The notes under the pieces: generated by a model
What the model was told of the DNA's origin: nothing
The model's database searches: none
Seen by the model: only the letters and a program-made list of their open reading frames with translations
Assembly (NCBI RefSeq): GCF_003441595.1
Contig: NZ_CP031848.1
Location: forward strand, 2,170,001 to 2,234,000
Length of the DNA stretch: 64,000 bases
Source of the DNA: Marinobacter sp. Arc7-DN-1
GTDB taxonomy: Bacteria; Pseudomonadota; Gammaproteobacteria; Pseudomonadales; Oleiphilaceae
Reading direction: 5' to 3'
Position numbers and translations under genes: made by a program
Shown: positions 43,047 to 52,981 of the stretch, piece by piece
How the letters are laid out: the number at the start of each line of letters is the position of its first letter
Position numbering within the stretch: the stretch's first letter is position 1

Positions 43047-44053
43047 GAACGTGTCTCTTGACTGGAAGATTTTTGACAGCGGGCCATTTGCTCACCCACT
43101 CTGATGGCCCTATGCAGGCTGCCGGAATCGGCCCGGCCGGTGCCGGCCAGATCCAGGGCCGTCCCGTGGTCCACGGAAGTGCGCACAATGGGCAGGCCCA
43201 GGGTGATATTCACGGCACGCCCGAAGCCCTGGAATTTCAGCACTGGCAGCCCCTGATCATGATACATCGCCAGAACGGCATCGGCCTGGTCGAGCCAGTG
43301 TGGCGTGAACAGGGTATCGGCCGGGAGTGGCCCGGTCAGTGAAATACCCTCACCCCGGAGTTTGTCCAGGGTTGGTTCGATAGTTTCAATTTCCTCACGA
43401 CCAAGATGACCACCCTCACCGGCATGGGGGTTCAGTCCGGCCACCAGAATCCGCGGGTGTCCGATTCCGAAGAACCGTTTCAGGTCGGCATCGAGAATCC
43501 GGGTAACCTGGGACAAACGCTCCGGGGTGATGGCTGCCGAAACGTCCTTGAGTGGCAAGTGGGTGGTTACCAGCGCCACACGCAGCTGCTCAGTGGCGAG
43601 CATCATCACCACCCGCCGGACCCCGCACAGCTCCTGCAGAAATTCGGTGTGGCCACTGAACGGGATACCGGCCTCGTTAATCACGCCTTTATGAACCGGC
43701 GCGGTGACCATGCCATCAAAGTCTCCGCTCAGACAGCCGTTACCGGCGATTTCCAGGGTTCTGAGCACATAGCCGCTGCCGGCAGGGTCCAGCCTTCCTG
43801 GCTGGTGACTGGCACACCCCTCGACGTGCAGCACGGACACATGGCCCGCCTCCATTCGGGGTGCCTCGCCCGGGCGCCAGGGGTGCAGCACAACAGGTAA
43901 CTCCATTTGCCGCGCACGGGCTTCCAGCAGCGGCTGGCTTGCAACCACCACAATTCCGGCCGTCCGGATCTCCAGCGCAAGCTGAAGACACAGCTCCGGA
44001 CCAATGCCCGCAGGCTCGCCTGCGGTCAGTGCCAGCACCACGGGATCCGTCAT
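43043..44053 (-). CDS. pdxA: 4-hydroxythreonine-4-phosphate dehydrogenase
   Basis: 336 residues. NAD-dependent step in pyridoxal 5'-phosphate synthesis. Family landmarks are TAGEPAGIGPEL at the N-terminus, VTAPVHKGVINEAGIPFSGHTEFL with a metal-binding His, VAGLNPHAGEGGHLG, and AMYHDQGLPVLK. It shares one base with the surA stop and overlaps rsmA by 4 bases. Confidence 0.96.
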   Translation of the reverse strand: MTDPVVLALTAGEPAGIGPELCLQLALEIRTAGIVVVASQPLLEARARQMELPVVLHPWRPGEAPRMEAGHVSVLHVEGCASHQPGRLDPAGSGYVLRTLEIAGNGCLSGDFDGMVTAPVHKGVINEAGIPFSGHTEFLQELCGVRRVVMMLATEQLRVALVTTHLPLKDVSAAITPERLSQVTRILDADLKRFFGIGHPRILVAGLNPHAGEGGHLGREEIETIEPTLDKLRGEGISLTGPLPADTLFTPHWLDQADAVLAMYHDQGLPVLKFQGFGRAVNITLGLPIVRTSVDHGTALDLAGTGRADSGSLHRAIRVGEQMARCQKSSSQETRS

Positions 44054-45393
44054 CAGGAAACCGGCTCTTCTTCCGCGGGGGCATCGTTGGCGTACTCACC
44101 CTTGAACTCGACGAAGGCCTCGTCGCGGATTTCCCGGAGCCAGTTCTGCAATTCGGTCTCGAACTTGCGGCGGTAGATTGCCTGGCGCGCCTCAGACTCC
44201 CGTACTTCACCACTGATGTCCTTCTGACGGCGCTCCTGAACCTGCAGGATGTGCCAGCCGAACTGGGACCGGAAAGGCCCGCGGAACTCGCCGACATCAG
44301 CCTCCGTCATGGCCTGCTCAAACGCCGGCACCATCTGGCCCGGGCTCACCCAGCCAAGGTTGCCGCCGTCGGAGCCGGATACCGGGTCGTCGGAATACTC
44401 CTTAGCCAGGGCGCTGAAACCGGCGCCATTCTGAAGCTGTTGGTAGAGATCCCGGATCCTGGCTTCCGCCTGGCTGTCGGTTGTCGCTTCAGACGGCCGA
44501 ACCAGAATATGACGAACGCGATGCTGCTGAATGACCTGCTTTTGCTCTCCACCGCGCTTGTCCATCACCATCACCAGGTGGAAGCCACTGTTGTTTTCCA
44601 ACACCGGCGATGGCTCTCCCACCGCCAGATCCGGCACCACCGGAGCGACCAGAGAGGGCAGTTGCCCCTCGGCCCGCCAGCCCATGTCACCACCTTCAAG
44701 GGCATTGCTGGCATCGGATTCCGCGACAGCAACTTCGCGGAAATCACGCCCTTGGGCGATCTCGCTGCGCAGACGCTCAGCCTTTTCCCGGGCGGCTTCC
44801 ATTTCAGCTTCATCGGAGGGATCGTCAACACTGACAAAAATATAGGCCAGCCGATATTCCGCACCGTTGTTTCCGCGGGCTTCCTGACTCTCCAGATAGT
44901 TCTCAACCTCCCGGTCGGTTACCCGGACCCGGGTACCCACCTGTCGCTGCTGCACCCGGCTGGTCAGCATTTCCTTGCGGATCTGCTCCCGGGCCTGGTT
45001 ATAGGTAACCCCTTCCGCCTCCAGTTGCGCTTCAAACTCGGACAAAGCCATGCCGTTGCGATCAGCAATATTGGCCATGGTTTCGTTCAGTTCGTTATCG
45101 CTGATACGCATGCCGGCCCGGTCCGCCATCTGCATCTGGATCGAGTCGGTGATCAGTTGGTCAAGAACCCGTTCTTCCAGCACCTGTCTCGGCGGCAGTC
45201 CGGTACCCTGGGCTCTGAGCCGGCTGGCGATGGTGTTGATCCGGGCCTCCAGCTCGGTCTGAAGAATGACATCCTCATCCACGATGGCCACCACCTGATC
45301 CAGCAGTTTTCGCTCTGCCTGCACGGTCAGCGGTGCCATGACGGCGAGAAAAACCAGTAACGCTTGAACACCATGGCGAAGAGTCGCCTTCAT
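44053..45393 (-). CDS. surA: periplasmic chaperone / peptidyl-prolyl isomerase SurA
   Basis: 446 residues from the ATG at 45393 (AGAGGTG upstream), with a signal peptide ending near TVQA. An N-terminal SurA domain (LLDQVVAIVDEDVILQTELE) and two parvulin domains, the second with HRVRHILVRPSEATTD and GGNLGWVSPGQMVPAFEQAM. It escorts outer-membrane proteins such as LptD across the periplasm. Encoded just after lptD, as in most gammaproteobacteria. Confidence 0.95.
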   Translation of the reverse strand: MKATLRHGVQALLVFLAVMAPLTVQAERKLLDQVVAIVDEDVILQTELEARINTIASRLRAQGTGLPPRQVLEERVLDQLITDSIQMQMADRAGMRISDNELNETMANIADRNGMALSEFEAQLEAEGVTYNQAREQIRKEMLTSRVQQRQVGTRVRVTDREVENYLESQEARGNNGAEYRLAYIFVSVDDPSDEAEMEAAREKAERLRSEIAQGRDFREVAVAESDASNALEGGDMGWRAEGQLPSLVAPVVPDLAVGEPSPVLENNSGFHLVMVMDKRGGEQKQVIQQHRVRHILVRPSEATTDSQAEARIRDLYQQLQNGAGFSALAKEYSDDPVSGSDGGNLGWVSPGQMVPAFEQAMTEADVGEFRGPFRSQFGWHILQVQERRQKDISGEVRESEARQAIYRRKFETELQNWLREIRDEAFVEFKGEYANDAPAEEEPVS

Positions 45394-45455
45394 AATCACC
45401 TCTGCAAATAGAATATGAGCCTGCATGCCAGTACGGGGCTTAGTCCCACTCCTGG

Positions 45456-47840
45456 TCAGGGAGTTCCGTACCGGCGACGCTCCCTTTCGTCAAACCCGTA
45501 AATCGCCTCGGAAATCCGCGCCGAGGCACCACCACTGCCACCCAGTCCTTTCAGTTGAATCTGAAACAGTATGCGCCCCTGAAGCTCCCGGTCGTAAGTC
45601 AGGTAATTCTGGTGAACCACCTGAATGCTCCAGCAGCAGTTGTTGTATTCAATGCCGGCCAGGGACCCCACCGTACGGTCAAGGCTTGAGTCGTAGACCC
45701 AGCGGCCGATCAGACTAACACGGTCCGTCACCGGGAAAACCGTCGCAATGTCTGACTGTTCCAGTTCATCCCGGCTATAGGTGTGCCCCAGACTGGCCAG
45801 GTAGCGGTAATCACTGGAATGGAAAGTCAGCTGACTTCGACCTTCCTCGGTATCACCGGTGTCGGGATCCCACAGGCCAGACGACCGGATCTCCAGAGTA
45901 TCAAGCGGGTTGAGCACCACCTCACCCGCCAGCGGAGAGCGGCTCCGGGTTCCGCCCCCCTCACCAAACAGGGTTACCTCACGGTCGTCAAAGTACTGCA
46001 CCTGGCCGATACTGAACCTGGCCCGCTCGGCACCGGTGAGCAGGTCATTGAAACGGCTGGTCAGGGCCACGGTCAACTGGTTGGCGTCACCTACCCGATC
46101 ACCGCCGGTAAAGCGATCCGGCTGAAACAGCTGGTCAAACCGGAACGTCTGGAGGTCGGTGTCAAAGTCAGGAATGTCATTCTGATCCGCGTCCGCATTG
46201 GCCCATACATAGTACAGCCGGGGCTCAAGGGTCTGGTTGTAGGGCACATCAAACAGACTGCCCTGACGGTCGAAATAAAGCCCGTTATCCCACTCGGCAA
46301 CCGGCACCGTGCGATCAAACGCGCCATCGCCGAGATCGTAATCATCGAGATCGTAGCGGGTGTAATCCACACTCACCGAGGGGCGACTGAAGCCCCACAA
46401 CGCCCGCAGTGGCAGAGCCAGTTCCGGCCGGGCCCGGAACCGCTGACCGTTGGCCTGGTCCAGACCAGTCAGTCCTTCGTTATCACGGTAAAAAACGGTG
46501 TACTGACTCTCCAGATTCGCTTCCAGAATACCCGCGCCTGCCTGTCCCGCGTAGATTATTTCAGGCAGCTGGGCATAGGGCTTATCCTCATTGGCAATAC
46601 TTTCACTGATGGTCTGGTAATCGTTAAGGTAGGCATCAAAATACTGCTGGTCGCTCCGGTAAGTGACCCCACCCTTTCTTTGCAGGTGGGTTGCCTGGTT
46701 AATCTCCAGGTTACGGTTCAGGTCGCTGAAATAGTCCTCGTCACTCACTACGGAAAAATCACCGTAGCCGGACCAGCCACCGCCGAACACCGCCCTCGTG
46801 GTGGCATCCAGAGCCCAGCGCTCGCCCGATTCGCCGGGATTCTCGGCCGCGAACTCCGAATCGCTGCCGATGTAGCCCAATTGCAGCGTCGTCTCGCCCA
46901 GCGAACTGAGATAGCGGCCCTCGGCCTCGTTGAACAGGCCCCGGCCATTCATGTACTGAGGCGTGAGCGTGGCGTCATAATGGGGGGCAAGGTTCAGATA
47001 ATAAGGTAGCGCGAGAAAGCCTCCGCTACCGGCAGTGGAAGAACCGAACTGGGGATACAGAAAACCGGATTTCCGGCGGTCATCAATAGGAAAATTGGCC
47101 CAGGGCCAATAGAAAACCGGCACATCCAGAACCTCAAGGCGAACGTGCCTGGCAGTGCCAAAACCCTCCGCCCGATTCAGTCTGATATCCGAGGCGACAA
47201 TGGCCCAGTCGTTCTGCCGCGGGCCACAGGTGGTCAGTAACCCGTCCTCCATCACGACCTGTTGCTCGCTGAGCCGTGACAGGCTGCCGGCCCGGCCACG
47301 CATTTCCGGCCCATGGAGCAGAAAAGTGGCGGTATTGACGTCGAGGCGTCCGGTCTCGACGTTGTAATTCGCGCTGTCACCGGTCAGCAGGAAGCCGTTG
47401 CCTCGGCTTACCAGAGGCCCCTGAACCGACACCGCCCCCTCGGCCTGGTTGTATCTTGCTTCAGAACCCGTTACCTGGAACTGGCCCTGTCGAATGCGTA
47501 CATCGCCCTGAAGAAAGAGCTCCTGATCTATCTCGTAGCGGGCATTCAGGCCTCTGGCTTCCAGGGGCTGTTCCACGTCAACGCCTCCGGCAAATGCACC
47601 GCCTGCGCCTTCACCATTGCCGGACGGCAGGTAGCCGCCGTCACAGAACGCGGGCAATGCCAACCGGGTCTTTTCCGGCAACTCTGCCCTGGGCCGCCAG
47701 TCAATCTCCGCCGCCGACGGGGCCGTTTCTGCATGGCCAGTGGCCCATCCGAGCCCCAGCGTGCCAGCCACCAGCAATAGGCCATACCGGTGCTGCTGCC
47801 GGCTTATCGGCCTCTGCGGTGGGCGTTCTGGACATGGCAC
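45456..47840 (-). CDS. lptD: LPS assembly protein LptD
   Basis: 794 residues. Signal peptide in the first 38 residues, then an OstA/LptA-like N-terminal domain (EIDQELFLQGDVRIRQGQF) and a large outer-membrane beta-barrel with PVFYWPWANFPIDDRRKSGF at its start. The conserved Cys needed for disulfide control are visible: CDGGYL near the N-terminus, TCGPRQNDW, and the NNCCW pair near the C-terminus. With LptE it inserts LPS into the outer leaflet. Divergent from amgK. Confidence 0.95.
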   Translation of the reverse strand: MPCPERPPQRPISRQQHRYGLLLVAGTLGLGWATGHAETAPSAAEIDWRPRAELPEKTRLALPAFCDGGYLPSGNGEGAGGAFAGGVDVEQPLEARGLNARYEIDQELFLQGDVRIRQGQFQVTGSEARYNQAEGAVSVQGPLVSRGNGFLLTGDSANYNVETGRLDVNTATFLLHGPEMRGRAGSLSRLSEQQVVMEDGLLTTCGPRQNDWAIVASDIRLNRAEGFGTARHVRLEVLDVPVFYWPWANFPIDDRRKSGFLYPQFGSSTAGSGGFLALPYYLNLAPHYDATLTPQYMNGRGLFNEAEGRYLSSLGETTLQLGYIGSDSEFAAENPGESGERWALDATTRAVFGGGWSGYGDFSVVSDEDYFSDLNRNLEINQATHLQRKGGVTYRSDQQYFDAYLNDYQTISESIANEDKPYAQLPEIIYAGQAGAGILEANLESQYTVFYRDNEGLTGLDQANGQRFRARPELALPLRALWGFSRPSVSVDYTRYDLDDYDLGDGAFDRTVPVAEWDNGLYFDRQGSLFDVPYNQTLEPRLYYVWANADADQNDIPDFDTDLQTFRFDQLFQPDRFTGGDRVGDANQLTVALTSRFNDLLTGAERARFSIGQVQYFDDREVTLFGEGGGTRSRSPLAGEVVLNPLDTLEIRSSGLWDPDTGDTEEGRSQLTFHSSDYRYLASLGHTYSRDELEQSDIATVFPVTDRVSLIGRWVYDSSLDRTVGSLAGIEYNNCCWSIQVVHQNYLTYDRELQGRILFQIQLKGLGGSGGASARISEAIYGFDERERRRYGTP

Positions 47841-48023
47841 AGTGGCTGAATCCTGTTCCGGGTGAATGTGAGGACGGGCAACGTTAACAGCGGCCTAGTT
47901 TACACGTGCCCTCCGGGGTTGTTAACGGAAACTCCGCTGCAAAACCGTTTTACCCTCTTTATACTGGTCTGCTAACTTTCGCAGTCAGCGACAACTTAAT
48001 TTAAAAGGATCGCAACCCGAGCC

Positions 48024-49064
48024 ATGGACACCCGCCAGCAGTTGCTGACCGACTGGGTCAGACAGTTTCCGGGACTTGAACAGAGCAAACCCGAACCGGT
48101 TTCCGGCGACGCCAGTTTTCGCCGCTATTTCCGGGTCTGGCGGCGTGTGGGCCAGGATGAGCACACACCTTTTATCGTGATGGATGCGCCGCCGGAGCAC
48201 GAGGATTGCGTGCCCTTTGTAGCCATTGCCCGACACTGGCACCGGCAAGGCGTGGCGGTACCGGACCTTGTACAGGTGGATCTGAAACAGGGCTTTGTGC
48301 TGCTGGAGGATTTTGGTGACCAGCTGATGCTCGGACAGCTGAACGATAACTCTGCCGGCCGGCTCTACCGGAATGCGCTGGATGAGCTGACCCTGATTGC
48401 CCGGCAGACCTCGCCCGCCAACTATCCGCTGCCGCCCTACGATGCCACGCTGCTTGAGCGGGAAATGGCCCTGTTCCCGGACTGGCTGCTGGAACGGCAG
48501 TTGGGCATGACGCTCGAAAACAGCGAAAAAGCCTTGCTGGACACCACATTTTCGATACTCCGTGAAAGCGCCCTGGCCCAGCCGGAAGTCACCGTGCACC
48601 GGGACTTTCACTCCCGCAACCTGCTGGTGCGTCAGGGCAAGGCCCGCCCCGGCGTCATCGACTTTCAGGATGCGGTGACCGGGCCGGTAACCTACGATGT
48701 GGTCTCACTGCTCAAGGATTGCTATATCCAGTGGCCGGAAGATCGCATCTGCGACTGGCTGGAGGCATTTCGCCAAAACGGCCTTGACGCCGGACTACAC
48801 CGGGCAGACCGGGAAACGTTCCGCCAGTGGTTTGAACTGATGGGCATGCAGCGCCACCTGAAGGCAGCCGGAATATTCGCACGGCTGTCCATCCGGGATG
48901 GCAAGCACGCCTACCTCAAGGACATTCCCCGCACGGTGCAGTACCTGATTGTTGCCAGCAGCCGTCAGCCGGCCCTGCGCCATTTTCACGAGTGGCTCAG
49001 CGACCGGGTAATGCCCCTCATCGAGGCCAGCATCGGCCCGGCGCAGGAGCATTCGCCGCAGTGA
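48024..49064 (+). CDS. amgK: N-acetylmuramate/N-acetylglucosamine kinase AmgK
   Basis: 346 residues of the aminoglycoside-phosphotransferase fold. SGDASFRRYFRV near residue 30, catalytic VHRDFHSRNLLVRQ and metal site GVIDFQDAVTGP. In Pseudomonas AmgK phosphorylates the anomeric position of MurNAc released from peptidoglycan turnover. Next to murU with a 4-base overlap (GTGA), forming the recycling bypass that avoids de novo UDP-MurNAc synthesis and fosfomycin. Divergent from lptD. Confidence 0.93.
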   Translation: MDTRQQLLTDWVRQFPGLEQSKPEPVSGDASFRRYFRVWRRVGQDEHTPFIVMDAPPEHEDCVPFVAIARHWHRQGVAVPDLVQVDLKQGFVLLEDFGDQLMLGQLNDNSAGRLYRNALDELTLIARQTSPANYPLPPYDATLLEREMALFPDWLLERQLGMTLENSEKALLDTTFSILRESALAQPEVTVHRDFHSRNLLVRQGKARPGVIDFQDAVTGPVTYDVVSLLKDCYIQWPEDRICDWLEAFRQNGLDAGLHRADRETFRQWFELMGMQRHLKAAGIFARLSIRDGKHAYLKDIPRTVQYLIVASSRQPALRHFHEWLSDRVMPLIEASIGPAQEHSPQ

Positions 49065-49759
49065 AAGCCATGATTCTCGCCGCCGGCAAAGGTGAACGCA
49101 TGCGGCCGCTGACCCTGGCCACCCCCAAACCCCTGCTTTGCGCCGGGGGCAAGCCGCTAATTGTTCACCACCTTGAGCACCTGCGCCGGGCGGGATTCAG
49201 CGAGGTGATCATCAATCACGCCTGGCTGGGTGACCAGATTGAAGAAACCCTGGGCACGGGCGAGCAGTTTGGCCTGTCCCTGCGTTACTCCCGGGAGGGT
49301 GAGCCCCTTGAAACCGCCGGAGGCATCGTCCGTGCCCTTCCCCTGATCACAGAGGGCGAATCCGGCTGGTTTCTGGTAATCAACGGCGACATCTGGAGCG
49401 ACTTCGAACTGGCGAAACTCAAACCACCAGAGCAGTCAGACGCACTGCTGGTGGTCACCGATAATCCACCGCACCATCCCGGGGGTGACTTTTGCCTGAC
49501 GCCACAGGGTGTATTGGCCGAATCCGGCCCTGACAGGCTGACCTTCACCGGCATCAGCCTGTTGCACCGTCGCCTGTTTGAGGGCCTGACGGATCAGGCC
49601 GGCAAGCTGGGGCCGGTCCTGCGCAAAGCCATGGGCGAAGGCCGCGTGGAGGGCCTCTACCATCCGGGCCAATGGGTGGATGTGGGAACTCCGGAACGAC
49701 TGAGAGCGCTGGACCGGCAACTTCACAGCGGGGAGCCCGGAAACCATGGCAAGCGGTGA
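49061..49759 (+). CDS. murU: N-acetylmuramate alpha-1-phosphate uridylyltransferase MurU
   Basis: 232 residues from GTG at 49061, giving the usual N-terminus MKAMILAAGKGERMRPLT. This is the nucleotidyltransferase loop. Further motifs are TPKPLLCAGGKPLI, VINGDIWSDFE with the metal Asp, and YHPGQWVDVGTPERL. It turns MurNAc-1-phosphate plus UTP into UDP-MurNAc. Translationally coupled to amgK, and overlaps the following J-domain gene by 14 bases. Confidence 0.93.
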   Translation: MKAMILAAGKGERMRPLTLATPKPLLCAGGKPLIVHHLEHLRRAGFSEVIINHAWLGDQIEETLGTGEQFGLSLRYSREGEPLETAGGIVRALPLITEGESGWFLVINGDIWSDFELAKLKPPEQSDALLVVTDNPPHHPGGDFCLTPQGVLAESGPDRLTFTGISLLHRRLFEGLTDQAGKLGPVLRKAMGEGRVEGLYHPGQWVDVGTPERLRALDRQLHSGEPGNHGKR

Positions 49760-50510
49760 CAAACAACCCGTGCTGCCGGCCCGAATGGAAGCCGAATTTT
49801 CCAGCCTGATGCGGGAACTCTCAGCGTGCGGCCATCAGGCACCTGCCCTGATCGAGCGGGCCCATTTGCCCCGGTGGTGCCGGCGCCCCCTGTTCTTTTT
49901 CCTTGGCTACATTGCCAGGGCGGAAGGGCGGGTCACCGAAGCCGACATTGGCTATGCCGAATCGCTGATCAAGGCCATGAGGCTGTCGGCACGCCAGCGC
50001 CGGCGTGCCATCAACTGGTTTCAGCAGGGCAAGGCCGCCGGACAACCGCCCTCTATCCGGGGGCTTGCCCTGAGGCTGTCCCGACGACTCTGGCCGGCAC
50101 CGGCCCTGAAAACTGCGATCTGCCTGTGTCATGCCAGCCAGCTTGGTGGTCGCCCCGGTAAACCCCGGCGCTACCGCTGCGAGGATGCCATTGACCAGAT
50201 TGGTCTGCCCGTGAGTGTCAGCGACGACATCTTTGACAGCTACGCCAGCAAGGTCTGGAGTCGCTACACAGAAAGCCAATCCAAACCAACCAGTTACCAG
50301 CAGGCGTGCGAACTGCTGGGGGTTACCCGGCGGGATTCACTGGAAGTGATCAAACGGGCCTACCGCAAAAAAGTGTCCGAATGCCATCCGGATAAGCTGG
50401 CGCAGCAGCAAGTCAGTACCAGCGAAAAAAATCTGGCCAAGGAACGGCTGCTGAATTATCAGCAGGCCTGGGAACTGATAAAACGGCACCACGCCGCCAG
50501 CCGACCATGA
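49746..50510 (+). CDS. TerB-like and J-domain protein (DjlA-like, without membrane anchor)
   Basis: 254 residues. A TerB-like helical domain in the middle (FFLGYIARAEGRVTEADIGY, then AINWFQQGK) and a C-terminal J domain with HPD in KVSECHPDKLAQQQ from about residue 185. DjlA has the same order after an N-terminal membrane segment, but here no such segment is seen. It should stimulate DnaK. It follows murU with a 14-base overlap, a linkage also usual for DjlA-type genes in Pseudomonas. Confidence 0.82.
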   Translation: MASGDKQPVLPARMEAEFSSLMRELSACGHQAPALIERAHLPRWCRRPLFFFLGYIARAEGRVTEADIGYAESLIKAMRLSARQRRRAINWFQQGKAAGQPPSIRGLALRLSRRLWPAPALKTAICLCHASQLGGRPGKPRRYRCEDAIDQIGLPVSVSDDIFDSYASKVWSRYTESQSKPTSYQQACELLGVTRRDSLEVIKRAYRKKVSECHPDKLAQQQVSTSEKNLAKERLLNYQQAWELIKRHHAASRP

Positions 50511-50512
50511 TT

Positions 50513-51460
50513 TCACCGGGATTCCAGCCAGGCCGCAACGCGGCTGGCGATAGTATCGCCAAATGCCGCCGACGGCGGGCCGAACCCGGGAATCGGTTGC
50601 CGCTGGTAGCCGTCAGCCCCTGCCCGAAGCAGCTTCTCACCGGTACTCCAGCCCGGCTCACCACCGCCTGAGCCTGCCGGATGAAGGTCCAGCAATGCCG
50701 TGCCGAGCGAAGTGAGGCGCTCCGGCAAGTCCGCGCGGTCAGAGGGATAAAATTGGGGCGCGACCCAGACCAGGGCCGAGACGCTCGCCCCCTCCAGGAT
50801 TCGGTTGGTCACATGAATGCTCGCCCGGCCAATACCCATAAGTGCCGGCGCCTCGTAGCCCCGCTCTACCAGCTCCGCCAGTCCTGCCTCCAGGGCCTGG
50901 CTGATCCGGTTGCGGTAGCGGGCCTCCAGATCATCCGCATTTTCCGGTGCCATCACGTCAATCATCACCGACTCGGTGGGCGCTTCATCATTCGCCTCCG
51001 GTCCCGGGGCACTCACAACTGGTCCCGCCAGCATTCTTTGCAAGGCAGGAGACGGGGCTTCCAGGCCAAGCGTCAGCACCGCCCACCCTCTCGCAGCCAA
51101 TGCCCTGGCCACCGCTCCCGCCAATCCGGATGCGGCAGTTTCACCTTCATCAGCCAGAACCACCAGGGCACCCTGCGCCGGCAGCCTGGTCTCGGGGTAA
51201 AACAGCCCCAACGCGCGCACGCCCTCTTCAAGCTCCAGCCAGACGGCAGCCTCGGGAAATGCCTGACTCAGCCCCCGCTCGCCGATGCCCGTCCAGACCA
51301 GGGACCGACTGGCGGAACCGGCGCCTGAGCCCGCCTGCTCTGGCTTGGCGTTCGTCCGCGGGTCTTGACCCTGGGCAAGTGCGGGTGACACAACGGTTAC
51401 GATCACGGCAATCACAACAAACCACCACAACCGGGGCCGGCAATTCTCGACTCTGAGCAC
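50513..51460 (-). CDS. DUF3530 family exported protein
   Basis: 315 residues from GTG at 51460, supported by AGGATC upstream; a longer open frame to 51781 crosses the rpe promoter and gene and is not used. A signal peptide ends near VSPALA. The body looks like an alpha/beta-hydrolase relative (LVVLADEGETAASGLA, then LMGIGRASIH in place of a normal GxSxG elbow), typical of DUF3530, whose function is unknown. Divergent from rpe, convergent with the J-domain gene. Confidence 0.78.
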   Translation of the reverse strand: MLRVENCRPRLWWFVVIAVIVTVVSPALAQGQDPRTNAKPEQAGSGAGSASRSLVWTGIGERGLSQAFPEAAVWLELEEGVRALGLFYPETRLPAQGALVVLADEGETAASGLAGAVARALAARGWAVLTLGLEAPSPALQRMLAGPVVSAPGPEANDEAPTESVMIDVMAPENADDLEARYRNRISQALEAGLAELVERGYEAPALMGIGRASIHVTNRILEGASVSALVWVAPQFYPSDRADLPERLTSLGTALLDLHPAGSGGGEPGWSTGEKLLRAGADGYQRQPIPGFGPPSAAFGDTIASRVAAWLESR

Positions 51461-51577
51461 AGATCCTGATCCTTTGACTGCGAAAAAACGCGACTGAGCT
51501 GTTAGACTAGCATTCACTTTGAATGTGCGGCAGGGACCGCTGACTACGCCATTATCAATTGTTTTGAGAGAGCCGTC

Positions 51578-52264
51578 ATGAACCCTTACCTGATTGCCCC
51601 ATCCATCCTGTCCGCCGATTTTGCCCGTCTGGGCGAGGAGGTCGATAACGTGCTGGCTGCCGGCGCCGATATCGTTCACTTCGATGTGATGGACAATCAC
51701 TACGTACCCAACCTCACGATTGGCCCCACGGTCTGTGAGGCGCTGCGAAAGCACGGGGTGACCGCCCCCATTGACGTGCACCTGATGGTGTCACCGGTGG
51801 ACGATCTGATCCGCATGTTCATTGACGCCGGTGCCAGTTACATCACCTTTCATCCGGAAGCGACCAATCACATTGACCGTTCATTGCAGCTGATCCGCGA
51901 TGGCGGCTGCCAGGCCGGCCTGGTGTTTAACCCCGCCACGCCCCTGCACTACATGGACTACGTGATGGACAAGCTGGATATGGTACTGCTGATGTCGGTG
52001 AACCCCGGTTTCGGAGGCCAGAAATTCATTCCCGGCACCCTCGACAAGCTGCGGGAAGCCCGCAAGCGTATCGATGCCACCAACTACAATATCCGGCTGG
52101 AAATCGACGGGGGCGTCAAAACCGACAATATCCGGGAAATCGCCGAGGCCGGCGCCGACACCTTCGTGGCCGGATCGGCCATTTTCAACACCGGCGACTA
52201 TCGGGCGACCATCGACGCCATGCGCGAAGAGCTGGAGCAGGCCCGCAAGGTGATCAATCAATGA
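51578..52264 (+). CDS. rpe: ribulose-phosphate 3-epimerase
   Basis: 228 residues, TIM barrel. Interconverts ribulose 5-phosphate and xylulose 5-phosphate in the pentose phosphate pathway. [31 protein letters not shown] and [15 protein letters not shown] are the three family signatures, with metal His and Asp in place. First gene of rpe-gph-trpE-trpG-trpD-trpC, and overlaps gph by 4 bases. Confidence 0.96.
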   Translation: MNPYLIAPSILSADFARLGEEVDNVLAAGADIVHFDVMDNHYVPNLTIGPTVCEALRKHGVTAPIDVHLMVSPVDDLIRMFIDAGASYITFHPEATNHIDRSLQLIRDGGCQAGLVFNPATPLHYMDYVMDKLDMVLLMSVNPGFGGQKFIPGTLDKLREARKRIDATNYNIRLEIDGGVKTDNIREIAEAGADTFVAGSAIFNTGDYRATIDAMREELEQARKVINQ

Positions 52265-52950
52265 GTCTTGCGGGGCTGTTCAGTCCGCGCTGGCCTGGCG
52301 TTGCCCTGTTTGATCTGGACGGTACGCTGGTGGACAGCGCGCCGGATCTGGCGGCGGCTGTCGATCAGATGCTGGAGCACCTGGGCCGTTCACCGGCCGG
52401 TATTGACCGGGTGCGGCAGTGGGTGGGCAACGGCGCGAGCGTACTGGTACGCCGGGCGCTGGCCGGGCAGATAGACTGGCAGCCGGCATGCCCCAAAGAC
52501 GACGCCCTGTTCAAAGATGCCCTGGCGATTTTTTATCACGCCTACGGCACCATCAATGGTCAGTATTCCGTGGTCTACGCAGGCGTCGAAGCCTGCCTGA
52601 CCCACCTCAGGAACCAGGGCTGCCGCCTGGGTGTGGTGACCAACAAACCGGAACAGTTTGTGGCGCCTTTGCTGGAACAGATGGGGCTGGATCACTGGTT
52701 TGAACTGAGCATTGGCGGTGACACCCTGCCGGTAAAGAAACCGGACCCGGCGCCCCTGCTTCACGCCATGGACGCCCTGGGCGGAACCCGCGGCACCACG
52801 GTGATGGTGGGTGACTCCGCCGCCGATGTGAACGCGGCGCTGGCCGCCGGCATACCCTGCGTGGCGGTCCGCTACGGATACAACTTCGGGCCCGCCGTAG
52901 ACACCCTGGGTGCCGACGCGGTTGTTGATTCGCTCGCCGAGCTTTTGTAA
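52261..52950 (+). CDS. gph: phosphoglycolate phosphatase
   Basis: 229 residues, HAD superfamily. Nucleophile motif [18 protein letters not shown], motif III in [10 protein letters not shown], and motif [19 protein letters not shown]. Removes 2-phosphoglycolate formed in DNA repair. Coupled to rpe; trpE starts 32 bases after its stop with no room for a leader peptide, so the trp genes appear to be read from upstream. Confidence 0.93.
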   Translation: MSLAGLFSPRWPGVALFDLDGTLVDSAPDLAAAVDQMLEHLGRSPAGIDRVRQWVGNGASVLVRRALAGQIDWQPACPKDDALFKDALAIFYHAYGTINGQYSVVYAGVEACLTHLRNQGCRLGVVTNKPEQFVAPLLEQMGLDHWFELSIGGDTLPVKKPDPAPLLHAMDALGGTRGTTVMVGDSAADVNAALAAGIPCVAVRYGYNFGPAVDTLGADAVVDSLAELL

Positions 52951-52981
52951 AGATGCAAATCCGATTTCAGGAAACCGCACC

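Noticed and set aside
51461..51781. N-terminal extension of the DUF3530 protein
   Set aside because: It would run through the rpe promoter and first 200 bases of rpe. The GTG at 51460 has a ribosome site and gives a normal signal peptide.
52951..52981. trp leader peptide and attenuator before trpE
   Set aside because: Only 31 bases separate gph and trpE, with no Trp codons or hairpin. Attenuation is seen at the DAHP synthase gene instead.
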